From assembly GCF_014218295.1 (NCBI RefSeq), contig NZ_AP023287.1, forward strand, positions 2,294,001 to 2,358,000: a DNA stretch of 64,000 nucleotides, read 5' to 3'. This document shows, piece by piece, positions 35,326 through 44,356 of the stretch (position 1 is its first letter; the number at the start of each line of letters is the position of its first letter). Both the position numbers and the translations under genes were made by a program. The stretch comes from Mycolicibacterium litorale. Lineage in GTDB: Bacteria; Actinomycetota; Actinomycetes; Mycobacteriales; Mycobacteriaceae. The notes beneath the pieces were generated by a model. The model saw only the letters and a program-made list of their open reading frames with translations. It was not told the origin of the DNA and searched no databases.

Positions 35326-35802
35326 GTGACCGTGTTGCAAGGGCCGCTGGCCGACCGCGACGCCTGGTCGGCGGTGGGGCAGTGCCCGATCGAGAAGACG
35401 ATGACGCTGCTGGGCACCAAGACGGCGATGCTGCTGATGCGCGAGGCCTTCTACGGCACCACCCGCTTCGACGACTTCTGGCGACGGGTCGGGGTGACCA
35501 AGGCGGCCGCCGCCGCCCGGCTGTCCGAACTGGTCGAGGCCGGCCTACTCGAGCGCAGGCCCTACCAGGAGCCCGGACAGCGCCGCCGCGACGAGTACGT
35601 GCTCACCGACGCCGGGCGCGATTTCATGCCGGTGGTGTGGGCGCTCTTCGAATGGGGCAGACGCCACGTCGACGACAGCCGGCTGCGGTTGACCCATCTC
35701 GGCTGCGGTGAGGAGGCGACCGTCGAAATCCGTTGCGCCGCCGGCCATGAGGTGCCCGCCGACGAACTCGGCATGCGACTGGTCAGGCGAAGTAGTTCTT
35801 GA
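35326..35802 (+). CDS. HxlR-family winged-helix regulator
   Basis: A 158-aa protein. The HxlR domain covers about 15-105: CPIEKTMTLLGTKTAMLLMREAFYGTTRFDDF, VTKAAAAARLSELVEAGLLERRPY and DEYVLTDAGRDFMPVVWAL. The conserved Cys20 is often redox- or aldehyde-sensing in this family. A C-terminal zinc-ribbon-like part has C...C pairs (LGCGEEATVEIRCAAGH). GTG start preceded by GGGGGA. It probably controls the divergent thiolase and itself. Its 3' end overlaps that of the convergent YjbR gene by 20 nt. Confidence 0.85.
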   Translation: MTVLQGPLADRDAWSAVGQCPIEKTMTLLGTKTAMLLMREAFYGTTRFDDFWRRVGVTKAAAAARLSELVEAGLLERRPYQEPGQRRRDEYVLTDAGRDFMPVVWALFEWGRRHVDDSRLRLTHLGCGEEATVEIRCAAGHEVPADELGMRLVRRSSS

Positions 35803-36154
35803 CCAGCGTCTTGGGGGCCTGCACGGCCCACGAGTCGGTGAGCAGTTCAGCGAGTTCGGCGACGTCGACGGCGGCCAGCCGGACCAGCACCGCCGCATAG
35901 CCGTCGAAATGCGGGGTCGTGAAGTACACGTGCGGTGAGTCGGCGATCAACGCGAACTTCACCCCCTCGTCGGCGACCCGCACGCCGAGGATGTCGCCGT
36001 CGGGTGCGTCCGCGCCCAGCGCGTCGCGGTCGGCTCTGCGCAGCGGCCGCTCCCACGCCACGAGCTTCCTGCGTACCCGCCAGGTCCTCGGGGACGTTTC
36101 GACCGTCTCCGGGAGTCGCTGCACGATGTCGCCGACATCGGACCAGGTGGCCAC
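35783..36154 (-). CDS. MmcQ/YjbR family DNA-binding-like protein
   Basis: A 123-aa protein of the MmcQ/YjbR family (cyaY-like DNA-binding fold). It shows LPETVETSPRTWRVRRKLVAWERPL at the N terminus, GVRVADEGVKFALIADSPHVYFTTPHFDGYAAVLVRL (as shorter motifs: VYFTTPHFDGYAAVLV) and a C-terminal WAVQAPKTLVKNY. Function is unknown; the fold may bind DNA or small ligands. GTG start at 36154, divergent from DUF389 by 23 nt. Confidence 0.8.
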   Translation of the reverse strand: MATWSDVGDIVQRLPETVETSPRTWRVRRKLVAWERPLRRADRDALGADAPDGDILGVRVADEGVKFALIADSPHVYFTTPHFDGYAAVLVRLAAVDVAELAELLTDSWAVQAPKTLVKNYFA

Positions 36155-36165
36155 GCCGATGACGC

Positions 36166-36177
36166 TACCCTCGGGCG
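36166..36177 (+). promoter_or_regulatory. Leaderless promoter of DUF389 gene (-10 TACCCT)
   Basis: TACCCT (36166-36171) ends 6 nt before the GTG at 36178, so the mRNA should start at the start codon. There is no room for a ribosome site. Confidence 0.55.
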
Positions 36178-37104
36178 GTGCTGCATCTGCGGGTGATCGC
36201 GCCTCCCGACCTGCGTGAGCCGGTGCTCGACCTGCTGACCGACAATCCCGGCGTCGCGCACCTGGTCGTCCACCGCGACGCCGCGCTCGACCCGCGCGGC
36301 CACGAGATCACCGCCGACATCGCCCGCGAGTCGGCCAACGAGGTGGTCGACGGGCTCAAGGCGCTCGGGGTCAAGGACCGCGGCGCGATCACGCTCGACG
36401 TCGTGGACACGGTCCTGTCGGTGCGGGCTTACCGCGCCGAGGACGAGGCCGACGGAGATCCCGCCGACGCGGTCGTATGGGACGAACTGGCCGCCCGCAC
36501 CCGCGAGGAGTCCACGCTCAACGTCACGTTCGTCTCCTTCCTCACCCTGGCGTGCCTGATCGCCGCGGTCGGTGTGGTCACCGATTCGCCGGTCACCGTG
36601 GTCGGCGCCATGGTCGTCGGACCGGAATTCGGGCCGCTGGCCGCGCTCGCGGTCTCGCTGGTGCGCCGGCGGACGCATCTGGCGCGGCGCGCACTGGCCG
36701 CCCTGCTCATCGGCTTCCCGATCGCGATGGCGGTCACCGCGCTCGCGGTACTGGCCGGCGAAGGGCTCGGCTGGATCGAGCTGGCCAGCACCCGAGACCT
36801 CGACGAGGTGGATTTCATCTTCCAGGTGGGCCCGCTCTCGCTGGTCGTCGCGCTGCTGGCCGGCGCCGCCGGCATGCTGTCGTTGGTCTCGGCGAAATCG
36901 GCCGCGCTGGTGGGGGTGTTCATCTCCGTGACCACGGTGCCCGCTGCGGGTTTCGCCGTGGTGGCGGCCACGGTCGGCGACTGGGACGTCGCCGCACAGT
37001 CGGCGGCCCAACTCGCGATCAACCTCGTCGGGATCGTGGCCGCCGGTGTGTTCGTGTTGTGGATCCGCAGGGTGGCCGACCGCCGCCACCACCGGCAGAG
37101 CTGA
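36178..37104 (+). CDS. DUF389 multi-pass membrane protein
   Basis: A 308-aa protein. An N-terminal soluble ferredoxin-like domain (about 1-100: LHLRVIAPPDLREPVLDLL, VAHLVVHRDAAL, DVVDTVLSVR) is followed by six hydrophobic helices with TREESTLNVTFVSFL, TDSPVTVVGAMVVGPEFGPLA and a loop PAAGFAVVAATVGDW, the signature of DUF389/TIGR00341. It probably transports a small ion or metabolite, but no substrate is established. The start is set by the leaderless promoter. No operon partner is evident; a 47-nt gap follows. Confidence 0.85.
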   Translation: MLHLRVIAPPDLREPVLDLLTDNPGVAHLVVHRDAALDPRGHEITADIARESANEVVDGLKALGVKDRGAITLDVVDTVLSVRAYRAEDEADGDPADAVVWDELAARTREESTLNVTFVSFLTLACLIAAVGVVTDSPVTVVGAMVVGPEFGPLAALAVSLVRRRTHLARRALAALLIGFPIAMAVTALAVLAGEGLGWIELASTRDLDEVDFIFQVGPLSLVVALLAGAAGMLSLVSAKSAALVGVFISVTTVPAAGFAVVAATVGDWDVAAQSAAQLAINLVGIVAAGVFVLWIRRVADRRHHRQS

Positions 37105-37151
37105 CCGCCGGCGAGAATGCGCGCCCGCACACCCTGTGATGGGATCAGCGG

Positions 37152-37349
37152 ATGGGTATCGAGGTGGCGCTGGGGCATCGCACCAGCTACACGTTCGACC
37201 GGTCGGTGGAGGTGTATCCGCATGTCATCCGGCTGCGGCCCGCGCCGCACTCCCGCGCGCCGAGCGGGGTCTACTGGATGACCGTCGAGCCGGAGGTGGG
37301 CGCGCCAGGCATCCTCGGCCACCGCCGGGTGCGTACCGTGCTGCGGTGA
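37152..37349 (+). pseudogene. Truncated DUF2126 (Rv2566-like transglutaminase) gene remnant
   Basis: A 65-codon frame whose first 45 residues (GIEVALGHRTSYTFDRSVEV, then YPHVIRLRPAPHSR) match the N terminus of the about 1,140-residue Rv2566-type protein. That protein has a transglutaminase-like core and a DUF2126 C-terminal part. After residue 47 (TVEPE) the homology stops and a short tail VGAPGILGHRRVRTVLR ends at a TGA overlapping the next start as GTGA. An internal deletion of more than 3 kb is the simplest explanation. The remnant may still serve to couple translation of the next gene. Confidence 0.75.
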
Positions 37350-40012
37350 TGATCCTGTCCGCCGAGGGTCCGCCCGAACCCGCCGCCGCCGACGTCGACG
37401 GCGTGCTCGCCGAGTACCGCGCCGCCCGCGCCCAGCAGGCGCTGTTCGACGTCCGCGGCGGCGCGGGCAGCGGGTACGACGAGTTCGTCGACGCGGCGGG
37501 CGACATCCGGCCCGCCTGGCGTGAGCTGGCGCAGTGCGTGGCCGAACGCGGCCGCGGCGGATTGGACCGGTTGCGCGAGGTCGTGCGCAGCCTCGTCGAC
37601 AACGACGGCATCACCTACATCCACGTCGACCAGCACGGTGAGGTGATCACCGGCGGCGACGACAACGGCACCCCCGGGCCCTGGCACCTCGACGGGCTGC
37701 CGCTGGTGCTCGACGCCGACGACTGGGACCGGCTGGAATCCGGGCTGGTGCAGCGGTCCCGGCTACTCGACGCGGTGCTGACCGATCTCTACGGACCCCG
37801 CCGATCCATCACCAGCGGCGTCCTGCCCCCGCAACTGGTGTTCGCCCATCCGGGTTACGTGCGCGCCGCCCGCGGCATCGAAATCCCCGGGCGCCGCCAG
37901 CTCTTCCTGCACGGATGCGATGTGAGCCGCGGCGCCGACGGCGCGTTCCACGTCAACGCCGACTGGACCCAGGCACCGTCGGGCGCCGGCTACGCGCTCG
38001 CCGACCGCCGGGTGGTCGCCCACGCCATCCCCGAACTCTACGAACGGATCGGACCCCGGCCCGCGTCCCCGTGGGCCCAGGCGCTGCGCCTGGCGCTGAT
38101 CGACGCGGCACCGGAATCGGCCGAGGAACCCGTCGTTGTCGTGCTCAGCCCCGGCATCCACTCCGAAACCGCCTTCGACCAGGCGTATCTCGCAAGCGTG
38201 CTCGGCTTCCCGCTGGTGGAGAGCCCCGATCTGGTGGTGCGCGACGGCAAGCTCTGGATGCGTTCGCTGGGCACGCTCAAGCGGGTGGACGTGGTGCTGC
38301 GCCGGGTCGACGCCGAGTACGCCGACCCGCTGGACCTGCGTGCCGACTCGCGACTCGGGGTGGTCGGCCTGGTCGAGGTGCTGCGCCGCGGCGCGGTCAC
38401 CGTCGTCAACAGCCTGGGCAGCGGCATCCTCGAGAGCCCGGGGCTGCTGCGGTTCCTGCCCGAGTTGGCGCAGGAACTGCTCGGCGAGACGCCGCTGCTG
38501 CCGACCGCGCCCGTCTACTGGGGCGGTATCGACCTGGAACGCTCACATCTGCTGAGCCACGTCGCGTCGCTGCTGATCACACCGGTGACCGGTGGGGACA
38601 CCATCGTCGGACCGGCACTGTCGCGGCGCCAGCGCGAGGAACTGGTCGCGCGGATCGACGCCGCTCCCTGGCAGTGGGTCGGCCGGGAACTGCCGCAGTT
38701 CTCCTCGGCGCCGACGGTGCACCGCAGGGGCGGCCTGTCGGCGGCCGGTGTCGGGATGCGGCTGTTCACCGTCGCGCAGCGCGGTGGCTACGCCCCGATG
38801 ATCGGCGGCCTGGGTTACCTGCTGGCGCCCGGCAACGCCGCGTACAAGCTCAACAGCGTTGCCGCCAAGGACATCTGGGTCCGGACACCGGCGCGGGTCA
38901 CCGCCGAGCGCATCGTCTCGCCCGACATCGACAGCGCCGCGCCCGCGCCGGTCACCGCCAGCCCGACCCGTGAGGTCAGCTCCCCGCGCGTGCTGTCGGA
39001 CCTGTTCTGGCTGGGCCGCTACGCCGAACGCGCCGAATACACCGCGCGGCTGCTGAACGTCACCCGCGAGCGCTACCACGAATACCGCTACCGCCAGGGG
39101 ATGGACGGCAGCGAATGCGTCCCGGTGCTGCTCGCCGCGATCGGCGACCTCACCGGCACCGACACCGGGGTGGGCGGCGACCAGGCCGAGATGATCGCGA
39201 TCGCGCCCACCACACTGTGGGCCGTCACCGCCGACCGGCACCGCGCCGGATCGCTGGCCCAGTCCGTCGAGCGGCTGGGCCTGGCGGCGCGGTCCGTGCG
39301 CGACCAGATGTCCAACGACACCTGGAAGGTGCTGGCCGCCGTCGAACGGGCCGTGCTGCGGTCCTCGACCGCCCCGCCGGAATCGAAAACCGAAGGCGAC
39401 GCGTACCTGGCGTCGGCGCACAGCACGACCCTGGCCGGCATGCTCGCCCTGTCCGGCGTGGCCGCCGAGTCGATGATCCGCGACGCCGGCTGGACGATGA
39501 TGGACATCGGCAAACGCATCGAGCGCGGGCTCGGGCTGACCGGCCTGCTGCGGACCACGCTCGTCGAGGCGCGCCGCCCGGACGCCGAGCAGACCATCAC
39601 CGAATCGACCCTGGTGGCCTGCGAATCCTCGGTCATCTACCGGCGCCGGATGCTGGGCACGGTCAGGGTGGCCGCCGTGGCGGACCTGCTGCTGTTCGAC
39701 GCGGGGAATCCCCGCTCGCTGGCCTACCAGGTCGACCGGTTGCGCGACGGGCTGCGTGCGCTGCCGAGCTCCTCGGGCTCGTCGCGGCCGGAGCGGCTCG
39801 TCGACGACCTCGCCACCCGGTTGCGCCGCGTCGACCCGGCCGACCTCGAGACCGTCACGCCCGACGGGCGGCGGGCCGAGCTGGCCGACCTGCTCGACGC
39901 GATGCATCGCGATCTGCGCGCGCTCTCCGGTGTCATCACCGCGGCGCACCTGTCGCTTCCCGGTGGCATGCAGCCGCTGTGGGGCCCGGCCGAACGACGG
40001 CTGGTGCCGTGA
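37346..40012 (+). CDS. Circularly permuted ATP-grasp / alpha-E fusion protein (Rv2567 homologue)
   Basis: An 888-aa protein, the length of Rv2567 (884). The N-terminal half (about 90-500) is a circularly permuted ATP-grasp domain: DGITYIHVDQHGEVI, LHGCDVSRGADGAFHVNADWTQAPSGAGYAL and NSLGSGILESPGLL. The C-terminal half (about 530-870) is the helical alpha-E (DUF403) domain: LSDLFWLGRYAERAEYTARLL and AESMIRDAGWTMMDIGKRIERG. Such proteins occur with transglutaminase-like and peptidase genes and are predicted to synthesise a peptide-like tag, but none has an assigned product. The GTG overlaps the remnant's stop (GTGA); ATG 37349 is the alternative. Confidence 0.9.
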   Translation: MMILSAEGPPEPAAADVDGVLAEYRAARAQQALFDVRGGAGSGYDEFVDAAGDIRPAWRELAQCVAERGRGGLDRLREVVRSLVDNDGITYIHVDQHGEVITGGDDNGTPGPWHLDGLPLVLDADDWDRLESGLVQRSRLLDAVLTDLYGPRRSITSGVLPPQLVFAHPGYVRAARGIEIPGRRQLFLHGCDVSRGADGAFHVNADWTQAPSGAGYALADRRVVAHAIPELYERIGPRPASPWAQALRLALIDAAPESAEEPVVVVLSPGIHSETAFDQAYLASVLGFPLVESPDLVVRDGKLWMRSLGTLKRVDVVLRRVDAEYADPLDLRADSRLGVVGLVEVLRRGAVTVVNSLGSGILESPGLLRFLPELAQELLGETPLLPTAPVYWGGIDLERSHLLSHVASLLITPVTGGDTIVGPALSRRQREELVARIDAAPWQWVGRELPQFSSAPTVHRRGGLSAAGVGMRLFTVAQRGGYAPMIGGLGYLLAPGNAAYKLNSVAAKDIWVRTPARVTAERIVSPDIDSAAPAPVTASPTREVSSPRVLSDLFWLGRYAERAEYTARLLNVTRERYHEYRYRQGMDGSECVPVLLAAIGDLTGTDTGVGGDQAEMIAIAPTTLWAVTADRHRAGSLAQSVERLGLAARSVRDQMSNDTWKVLAAVERAVLRSSTAPPESKTEGDAYLASAHSTTLAGMLALSGVAAESMIRDAGWTMMDIGKRIERGLGLTGLLRTTLVEARRPDAEQTITESTLVACESSVIYRRRMLGTVRVAAVADLLLFDAGNPRSLAYQVDRLRDGLRALPSSSGSSRPERLVDDLATRLRRVDPADLETVTPDGRRAELADLLDAMHRDLRALSGVITAAHLSLPGGMQPLWGPAERRLVP

Positions 40013-40932
40013 CCGACACGCCCCCGCCCGTTGCGCAGACGCGCGCCTACCGGGTCACCCACCGCACGGTGTACCGCTACTCCGACGTGGTCACCAGCTC
40101 CTACGGACGCGGCTTCCTCACCCCGCGGGAGTCGCCGCGGCAGCGGTGTCTGGCCCACGAACTGCTGATCGAACCGGACGCCGCCGACAGCTCGACGAGC
40201 CGTGACGGGTACGACAACCTCAGCTCGTATTTCCACGTCACCGAACGCCACGACACGCTCAGCATCACCAGCCGATCGGTGGTCGAGGTCGATCCACCGC
40301 CCGCCACGCTGTATGCCGGTGGATCGGCCAGGGCCCCCTGGGAGCTCGCCCGCCCGGTGGGCGCGGACGGCGCACTGGCCACCGAGTTCGCTCTCGACCT
40401 GCAGCCGCCGGAGATCACCGAGGCCGTACGCGATTACGCCGCAACGAGTTTCACGCCGGGCCGGCCGCTGATCGAGGTGCTGCGCGACCTGGGTTCGCGG
40501 ATCCACCGCGATTTCACCTACCGCTCGGGGTCCACGACGGTGTCGACCAAGGTCAGCGAGGTTTTGGCGGCACGGGAAGGGGTATGTCAGGACTTCGCCC
40601 GGCTGGCGATCGCCTGCCTGCGCGCGAACGGTCTGGCCGCCAGCTACGTGTCGGGGTACCTGGCGACCGACCCCCCTCCCGGAAAGGAACGCATGGTAGG
40701 CATCGACGCGACGCATGCCTGGGCCTCGGTGTGGACACCGCAGAACCAATGGCTCGGGCTGGATCCCACCAACGACCAGATGGAGGACGAACGCTACATC
40801 GTGGTGGGCATCGGCCGGGATTACGCCGACGTCCCGCCGCTGCGCGGAATCATCTACACCGACTCGGAGAGCAGCGCGATCGAGGTGTCGGTCGACGTGG
40901 CACCGCTGGAGGGGGAAGTGCTGCATGCGTGA
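40009..40932 (+). CDS. Bacterial transglutaminase-like cysteine protease (Rv2569c homologue)
   Basis: A 307-aa protein. The N-terminal beta domain (TRAYRVTHRTVYRYSDVVTSSYG) is the 'bacterial transglutaminase-like N-terminal region', and the papain-like core has Cys193 (REGVCQDFA), His236 (DATHAWAS) and Asp252 (LGLDPTND), a full catalytic triad. No signal peptide, so probably cytosolic, acting as an amidase or peptidase on the product of the preceding ATP-grasp/alpha-E protein. The GTG overlaps that gene's stop by 4 nt. Confidence 0.9.
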   Translation: MTDTPPPVAQTRAYRVTHRTVYRYSDVVTSSYGRGFLTPRESPRQRCLAHELLIEPDAADSSTSRDGYDNLSSYFHVTERHDTLSITSRSVVEVDPPPATLYAGGSARAPWELARPVGADGALATEFALDLQPPEITEAVRDYAATSFTPGRPLIEVLRDLGSRIHRDFTYRSGSTTVSTKVSEVLAAREGVCQDFARLAIACLRANGLAASYVSGYLATDPPPGKERMVGIDATHAWASVWTPQNQWLGLDPTNDQMEDERYIVVGIGRDYADVPPLRGIIYTDSESSAIEVSVDVAPLEGEVLHA

Positions 40933-42001
40933 CTTCAACTGCCCCGTCTGCGGGCAACGGCTGGCGTTCGAGAACTCCTTGTGCCTGAATTGCGGTAGCG
41001 CGCTTGGTTTCTCGCTCGACGACATGGCGCTGCTGGTGATCGCGCCGCCGAAGGAGAGCGCTCACGCCGGTGCGGTCTCGGAACGGCAGTATCAGTTGTG
41101 CGCGAACATGCATCTCGCGGAGTGCAATTGGCTGGTGGAGAAGGGGCCGGTGCAACTGCTGTGCGAAGCATGCTCGCTGACCCGGACCCGGCCCAACGAC
41201 GCGGACACCACCGCGCTGGCGGCGTTCGCGGTCGCCGAGCGCGCCAAACGCCGGCTCATCGCCGAGTTGCACGAACTCAAACTGCCGATCGTCGGACGCG
41301 ACGAGGACCCCGAATACGGGCTGGCATTCGACCTGCTGTCCAGTGAGAACGAGAAGGTGTTCACCGGACACGCCAACGGGGTGATCACGCTCGATCTCGC
41401 CGAGGGCGACGACGTGCACCGCGAACAGTTGCGGATCGCGATGGACGAACCGTACCGGACCCTGCTCGGCCACTTCCGCCACGAGATCGGGCACTATTAC
41501 TTCTACCGGCTGGTCGGTCCGTCGGCGACCTACCTCGAACGGTTCAACGAGCTGTTCGGCGATCCGGACCTCGACTACCAGGAGGCGCTGGACCGCCACT
41601 ACAGCGAGGGCGCGCCGTCCGGGTGGGAGGAGAATTTCGTCTCGTCGTATGCCACGATGCATCCAGCCGAGGACTGGGCCGAGACCTTCGCCCACTATCT
41701 CCACATCCGCGACACGCTCGACACCGCCGCCGCGTTCGGCTTCGCCCCGGCCGGGGCCACCTTCGACCGACGGGTTCTGGGCCCCAGCGGATTCGACACG
41801 ATCATCGAGATGTGGCTGCCGCTGTCGTGGGCGCTGAACATGGTGAACCGGTCGATGGGCAAGGGCGACCTCTACCCGTTCGTGCTGGCGCCGCCGGTGC
41901 TGGAGAAGATGCGGTTCATCCACAACGTCATCGACGAGGTGACCGCCGACCCGACCAAACTGGCCAGCTCGACCGCCTCACAGCAGCAACAGCAGTCTTA
42001 G
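40925..42001 (+). CDS. Zinc-ribbon protein with putative metallopeptidase domain (Rv2568c homologue)
   Basis: A 358-aa protein. It opens with a zinc ribbon (Cys6, Cys9, Cys20, Cys23), and two more Cys pairs at about 59-83 may bind a second zinc. The HEIGH motif (186-190, FRHEIGHYYFYRLVG) and a downstream Glu/Asp-rich AEDWAETFAHYLHIRDTLD make it a putative zinc metallopeptidase of the DUF4344/YkgJ-like 'putative zinc-binding peptidase' family. A poly-Gln tail ends it. The start overlaps the transglutaminase stop by 8 nt, so these three genes and the upstream remnant form one operon. Confidence 0.85.
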   Translation: MRDFNCPVCGQRLAFENSLCLNCGSALGFSLDDMALLVIAPPKESAHAGAVSERQYQLCANMHLAECNWLVEKGPVQLLCEACSLTRTRPNDADTTALAAFAVAERAKRRLIAELHELKLPIVGRDEDPEYGLAFDLLSSENEKVFTGHANGVITLDLAEGDDVHREQLRIAMDEPYRTLLGHFRHEIGHYYFYRLVGPSATYLERFNELFGDPDLDYQEALDRHYSEGAPSGWEENFVSSYATMHPAEDWAETFAHYLHIRDTLDTAAAFGFAPAGATFDRRVLGPSGFDTIIEMWLPLSWALNMVNRSMGKGDLYPFVLAPPVLEKMRFIHNVIDEVTADPTKLASSTASQQQQQS

Positions 42002-42056
42002 CGCCCCGCACGCAACACGCGGAGAGACGTTCGGCCGGGAACGGCGCCGGCGTCCC

Positions 42057-42068
42057 TAGGATCACCCG
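42057..42068 (+). promoter_or_regulatory. Leaderless promoter of DUF3097 gene (-10 TAGGAT)
   Basis: TAGGAT (42057-42062) ends 6 nt before the GTG at 42069; no ribosome site is present. Confidence 0.55.
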
Positions 42069-42911
42069 GTGACCGATCGCTACGGCCGCGACGTGCTGGC
42101 CCGCAATCCCCATGCGCCCAAACGCGTGCGCTCCACCGAGCATCCCGTCGAACCGGGCATGGTCGTCGAGGATGCGCAGTCCGGGTACGTCGGCGCGGTG
42201 GTGCGCATCGAGAAGGGCACGGTCGAACTGGAGGACCGCCACGGCCGAGTCCGGGCGTTTCCGCTGGGTCCCGGCTTTCTGCTCGAAGGGCGTCCGGTGA
42301 TCCTCACCGCACCGGTGCGCGCACCGGCACCCGCCGCGCGCACCGCGTCGGGTTCGGTCGCCGTGACCGGGATGCGCGCGAAGGTGGCGCTCGCCAGCCG
42401 CATCTTCGTCGAGGGCCGCCATGACGCCGAACTCGTCGAACAGGTCTGGGGCGACGATCTGCGCATCGAGGGTGTGGTGGTCGAACACCTCGGTGGGGTG
42501 GACGATCTGGCCGCGATCGTCGAGGACTTCCGCCCGGGACCCGGCCGCAGGCTCGGCGTGCTGGTCGACCACCTGGTGGCCGGATCCAAGGAATCGCGCA
42601 TCGCCGAGGCGGTCCGGCGTGGCCCGTACGGGGCGCACACGCTGGTGGTCGGGCACCCCTACATCGACATCTGGCAGGCGGTGAAACCCGCCCGGCTGAA
42701 CATGACGGCGTGGCCGGAGGTGCCGCGCGGGGTGGACTGGAAACACGGGGTGTGCGCGGCACTGGGCTGGCCGCACGCCGGCCAGGCCGACATCGCGCAC
42801 GCGTGGCAGCGCATCCGCGGCAGCGTGCGCGACTGGACGGACCTGGAACCCGAGCTGATCGGCCGCGTCGAGGAGCTCATCGATTTCGTGACGGCGCCCG
42901 CGTCACGGTGA
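42069..42911 (+). CDS. DUF3097 family protein
   Basis: A 280-aa actinobacterial protein of unknown function. An N-terminal small beta domain (RYGRDVLARNPHAPKRVRS, then VVEDAQSGYVGAVVRIEKG) is followed by a larger domain with SRIFVEGRHDAELVEQVWGDDLR, RLGVLVDHLVAGSKESRIA and YIDIWQAVKP. The order EGRHD...VLVDH resembles Toprim-like folds (conserved Glu and DxD-like Asp), so a nucleic-acid-related role is conceivable but not shown. GTG start set by the leaderless promoter. Followed 17 nt later by rarA. Confidence 0.8.
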   Translation: MTDRYGRDVLARNPHAPKRVRSTEHPVEPGMVVEDAQSGYVGAVVRIEKGTVELEDRHGRVRAFPLGPGFLLEGRPVILTAPVRAPAPAARTASGSVAVTGMRAKVALASRIFVEGRHDAELVEQVWGDDLRIEGVVVEHLGGVDDLAAIVEDFRPGPGRRLGVLVDHLVAGSKESRIAEAVRRGPYGAHTLVVGHPYIDIWQAVKPARLNMTAWPEVPRGVDWKHGVCAALGWPHAGQADIAHAWQRIRGSVRDWTDLEPELIGRVEELIDFVTAPASR

Positions 42912-42928
42912 CGTGGTAAGCACGAGAC

Positions 42929-44278
42929 GTGTCCGACTCGCTGTTCGATCTGCCGGGTGACGGACCCGTCCCGCTGACAGGTCCGGCCCCCGGCACACCC
43001 GCGTCCGCACCACTGGCGGTGCGCATGCGGCCCGCCGCCCTCGACGAGGTGGTCGGCCAGCAGCACCTGCTGAAACCCAATTCGCCGCTGCGCCGGCTGG
43101 TCGAGGGCTCGGGTGCGGCCTCGGTGATCCTCTACGGTCCGCCCGGCACCGGGAAGACCACGCTGGCCTCGCTGATCTCGCATGCGACCGGACGCCGCTT
43201 CGAGGCGCTGTCCGCGCTGTCGGCCGGCGTCAAAGAGGTGCGCGCCGTCATCGAAGACGCTCGCCGAGGCATCCTCGGCGGACACCAGACCGTCCTGTTC
43301 ATCGACGAGGTGCACCGGTTCTCCAAGACCCAGCAGGATGCGCTGCTGGCGGCGGTGGAGAACCGCATCGTGCTGCTGGTGGCGGCGACCACCGAGAACC
43401 CGTCGTTCTCCGTGGTCGCGCCGCTGCTCTCGCGGTCGCTGATCCTGCAGCTGCAGCCGCTGACCCCGGACAACATCGCCGAGGTGGTCCGGCGGGCGGT
43501 CGCCGATCCCCGCGGGCTCGGCGGCAACATCGAGGTCAGCGACGACGCGGTCGACATGATCGTGCAGTTGTCGGCAGGCGACGCCCGCCGGGCGCTGACG
43601 GCGCTGGAGGTCGCCGCCGAGTCCGCCGCGGCCACCGACGGTCGCGTGACGGTCGACATCGTCGAGCAGTCCCTGGACAAGGCCGCCGTGCGCTACGACC
43701 GCGACGGCGACCAGCACTACGACGTCGTCAGTGCGTTCATCAAGTCCGTCCGCGGCTCCGACGTCGACGCGGCGCTGCACTACCTGGCCCGCATGCTGGT
43801 GGCGGGGGAGGACCCCCGCTTCATCGCGCGCCGGTTGATGATCCTCGCCAGCGAGGACATCGGCATGGCCGATCCGACCGCGCTGCCCACCGCCGTCGCG
43901 GCGGCGCAGACGGTGCAGCTGATCGGGATGCCCGAGGCGCAGTTGACGTTGGCGCACGCCACCGTGCACCTCGCCACCGCCCCGAAGTCCAACGCCGTCA
44001 CCACGGCGCTGGGGGCGGCGATGAGCGACGTCCGCAACGGCAAAGCCGGTCAGGTGCCCGCCCACCTGCGCGACGGTCACTATTCCGGAGCGGCCAGGCT
44101 GGGCAACGCCGTCGGCTACGTCTATTCCCACGACCATCCCGACGGCGTTGTGACGCAACAGTATCCGCCCGACGAGCTGGTCGGCGTCGACTACTACCGG
44201 CCGACCGGGCGAGGTGCCGAACGCGAGATCGGCGGACGCCTCGAGCGGCTTCGCGCCATCATCCGCAAGCGGCGCTGA
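42929..44278 (+). CDS. rarA: Replication-associated recombination protein A (MgsA/WRNIP1 family)
   Basis: A 449-aa AAA+ ATPase acting at stalled replication forks. Walker A is [12 protein letters not shown] (about 67-78), Walker B and the box [10 protein letters not shown] lie near 128-137, sensor 1 is [11 protein letters not shown], and the C-terminal tetramerisation region shows [19 protein letters not shown]. The N terminus lacks the UBZ finger of eukaryotic homologues, as usual for bacteria. It matches Rv2559c. The GTG start has TAAGCA 6 nt before it, an imperfect version of the leaderless promoter seen elsewhere in the window. Confidence 0.93.
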   Translation: MSDSLFDLPGDGPVPLTGPAPGTPASAPLAVRMRPAALDEVVGQQHLLKPNSPLRRLVEGSGAASVILYGPPGTGKTTLASLISHATGRRFEALSALSAGVKEVRAVIEDARRGILGGHQTVLFIDEVHRFSKTQQDALLAAVENRIVLLVAATTENPSFSVVAPLLSRSLILQLQPLTPDNIAEVVRRAVADPRGLGGNIEVSDDAVDMIVQLSAGDARRALTALEVAAESAAATDGRVTVDIVEQSLDKAAVRYDRDGDQHYDVVSAFIKSVRGSDVDAALHYLARMLVAGEDPRFIARRLMILASEDIGMADPTALPTAVAAAQTVQLIGMPEAQLTLAHATVHLATAPKSNAVTTALGAAMSDVRNGKAGQVPAHLRDGHYSGAARLGNAVGYVYSHDHPDGVVTQQYPPDELVGVDYYRPTGRGAEREIGGRLERLRAIIRKRR

Positions 44279-44320
44279 CGCGGACCCTTGACACCGGTGC
44301 GGCACCGCCCTAACGTCGTA

Positions 44321-44350
44321 ATCAACAACTGTGTTGATCAAGGATATAGT
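44321..44350 (+). promoter_or_regulatory. ArsR operator and leaderless promoter
   Basis: ATCAACA (44321-44327), ACTG, TGTTGAT (44332-44338) is an exact 7-bp inverted repeat. TATAGT (44345-44350) is a good -10 that ends 6 nt before the ATG of the ArsR gene. The repeat covers the -35/spacer region, so binding would block RNA polymerase. Confidence 0.75.
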
Positions 44351-44356
44351 TGACCA

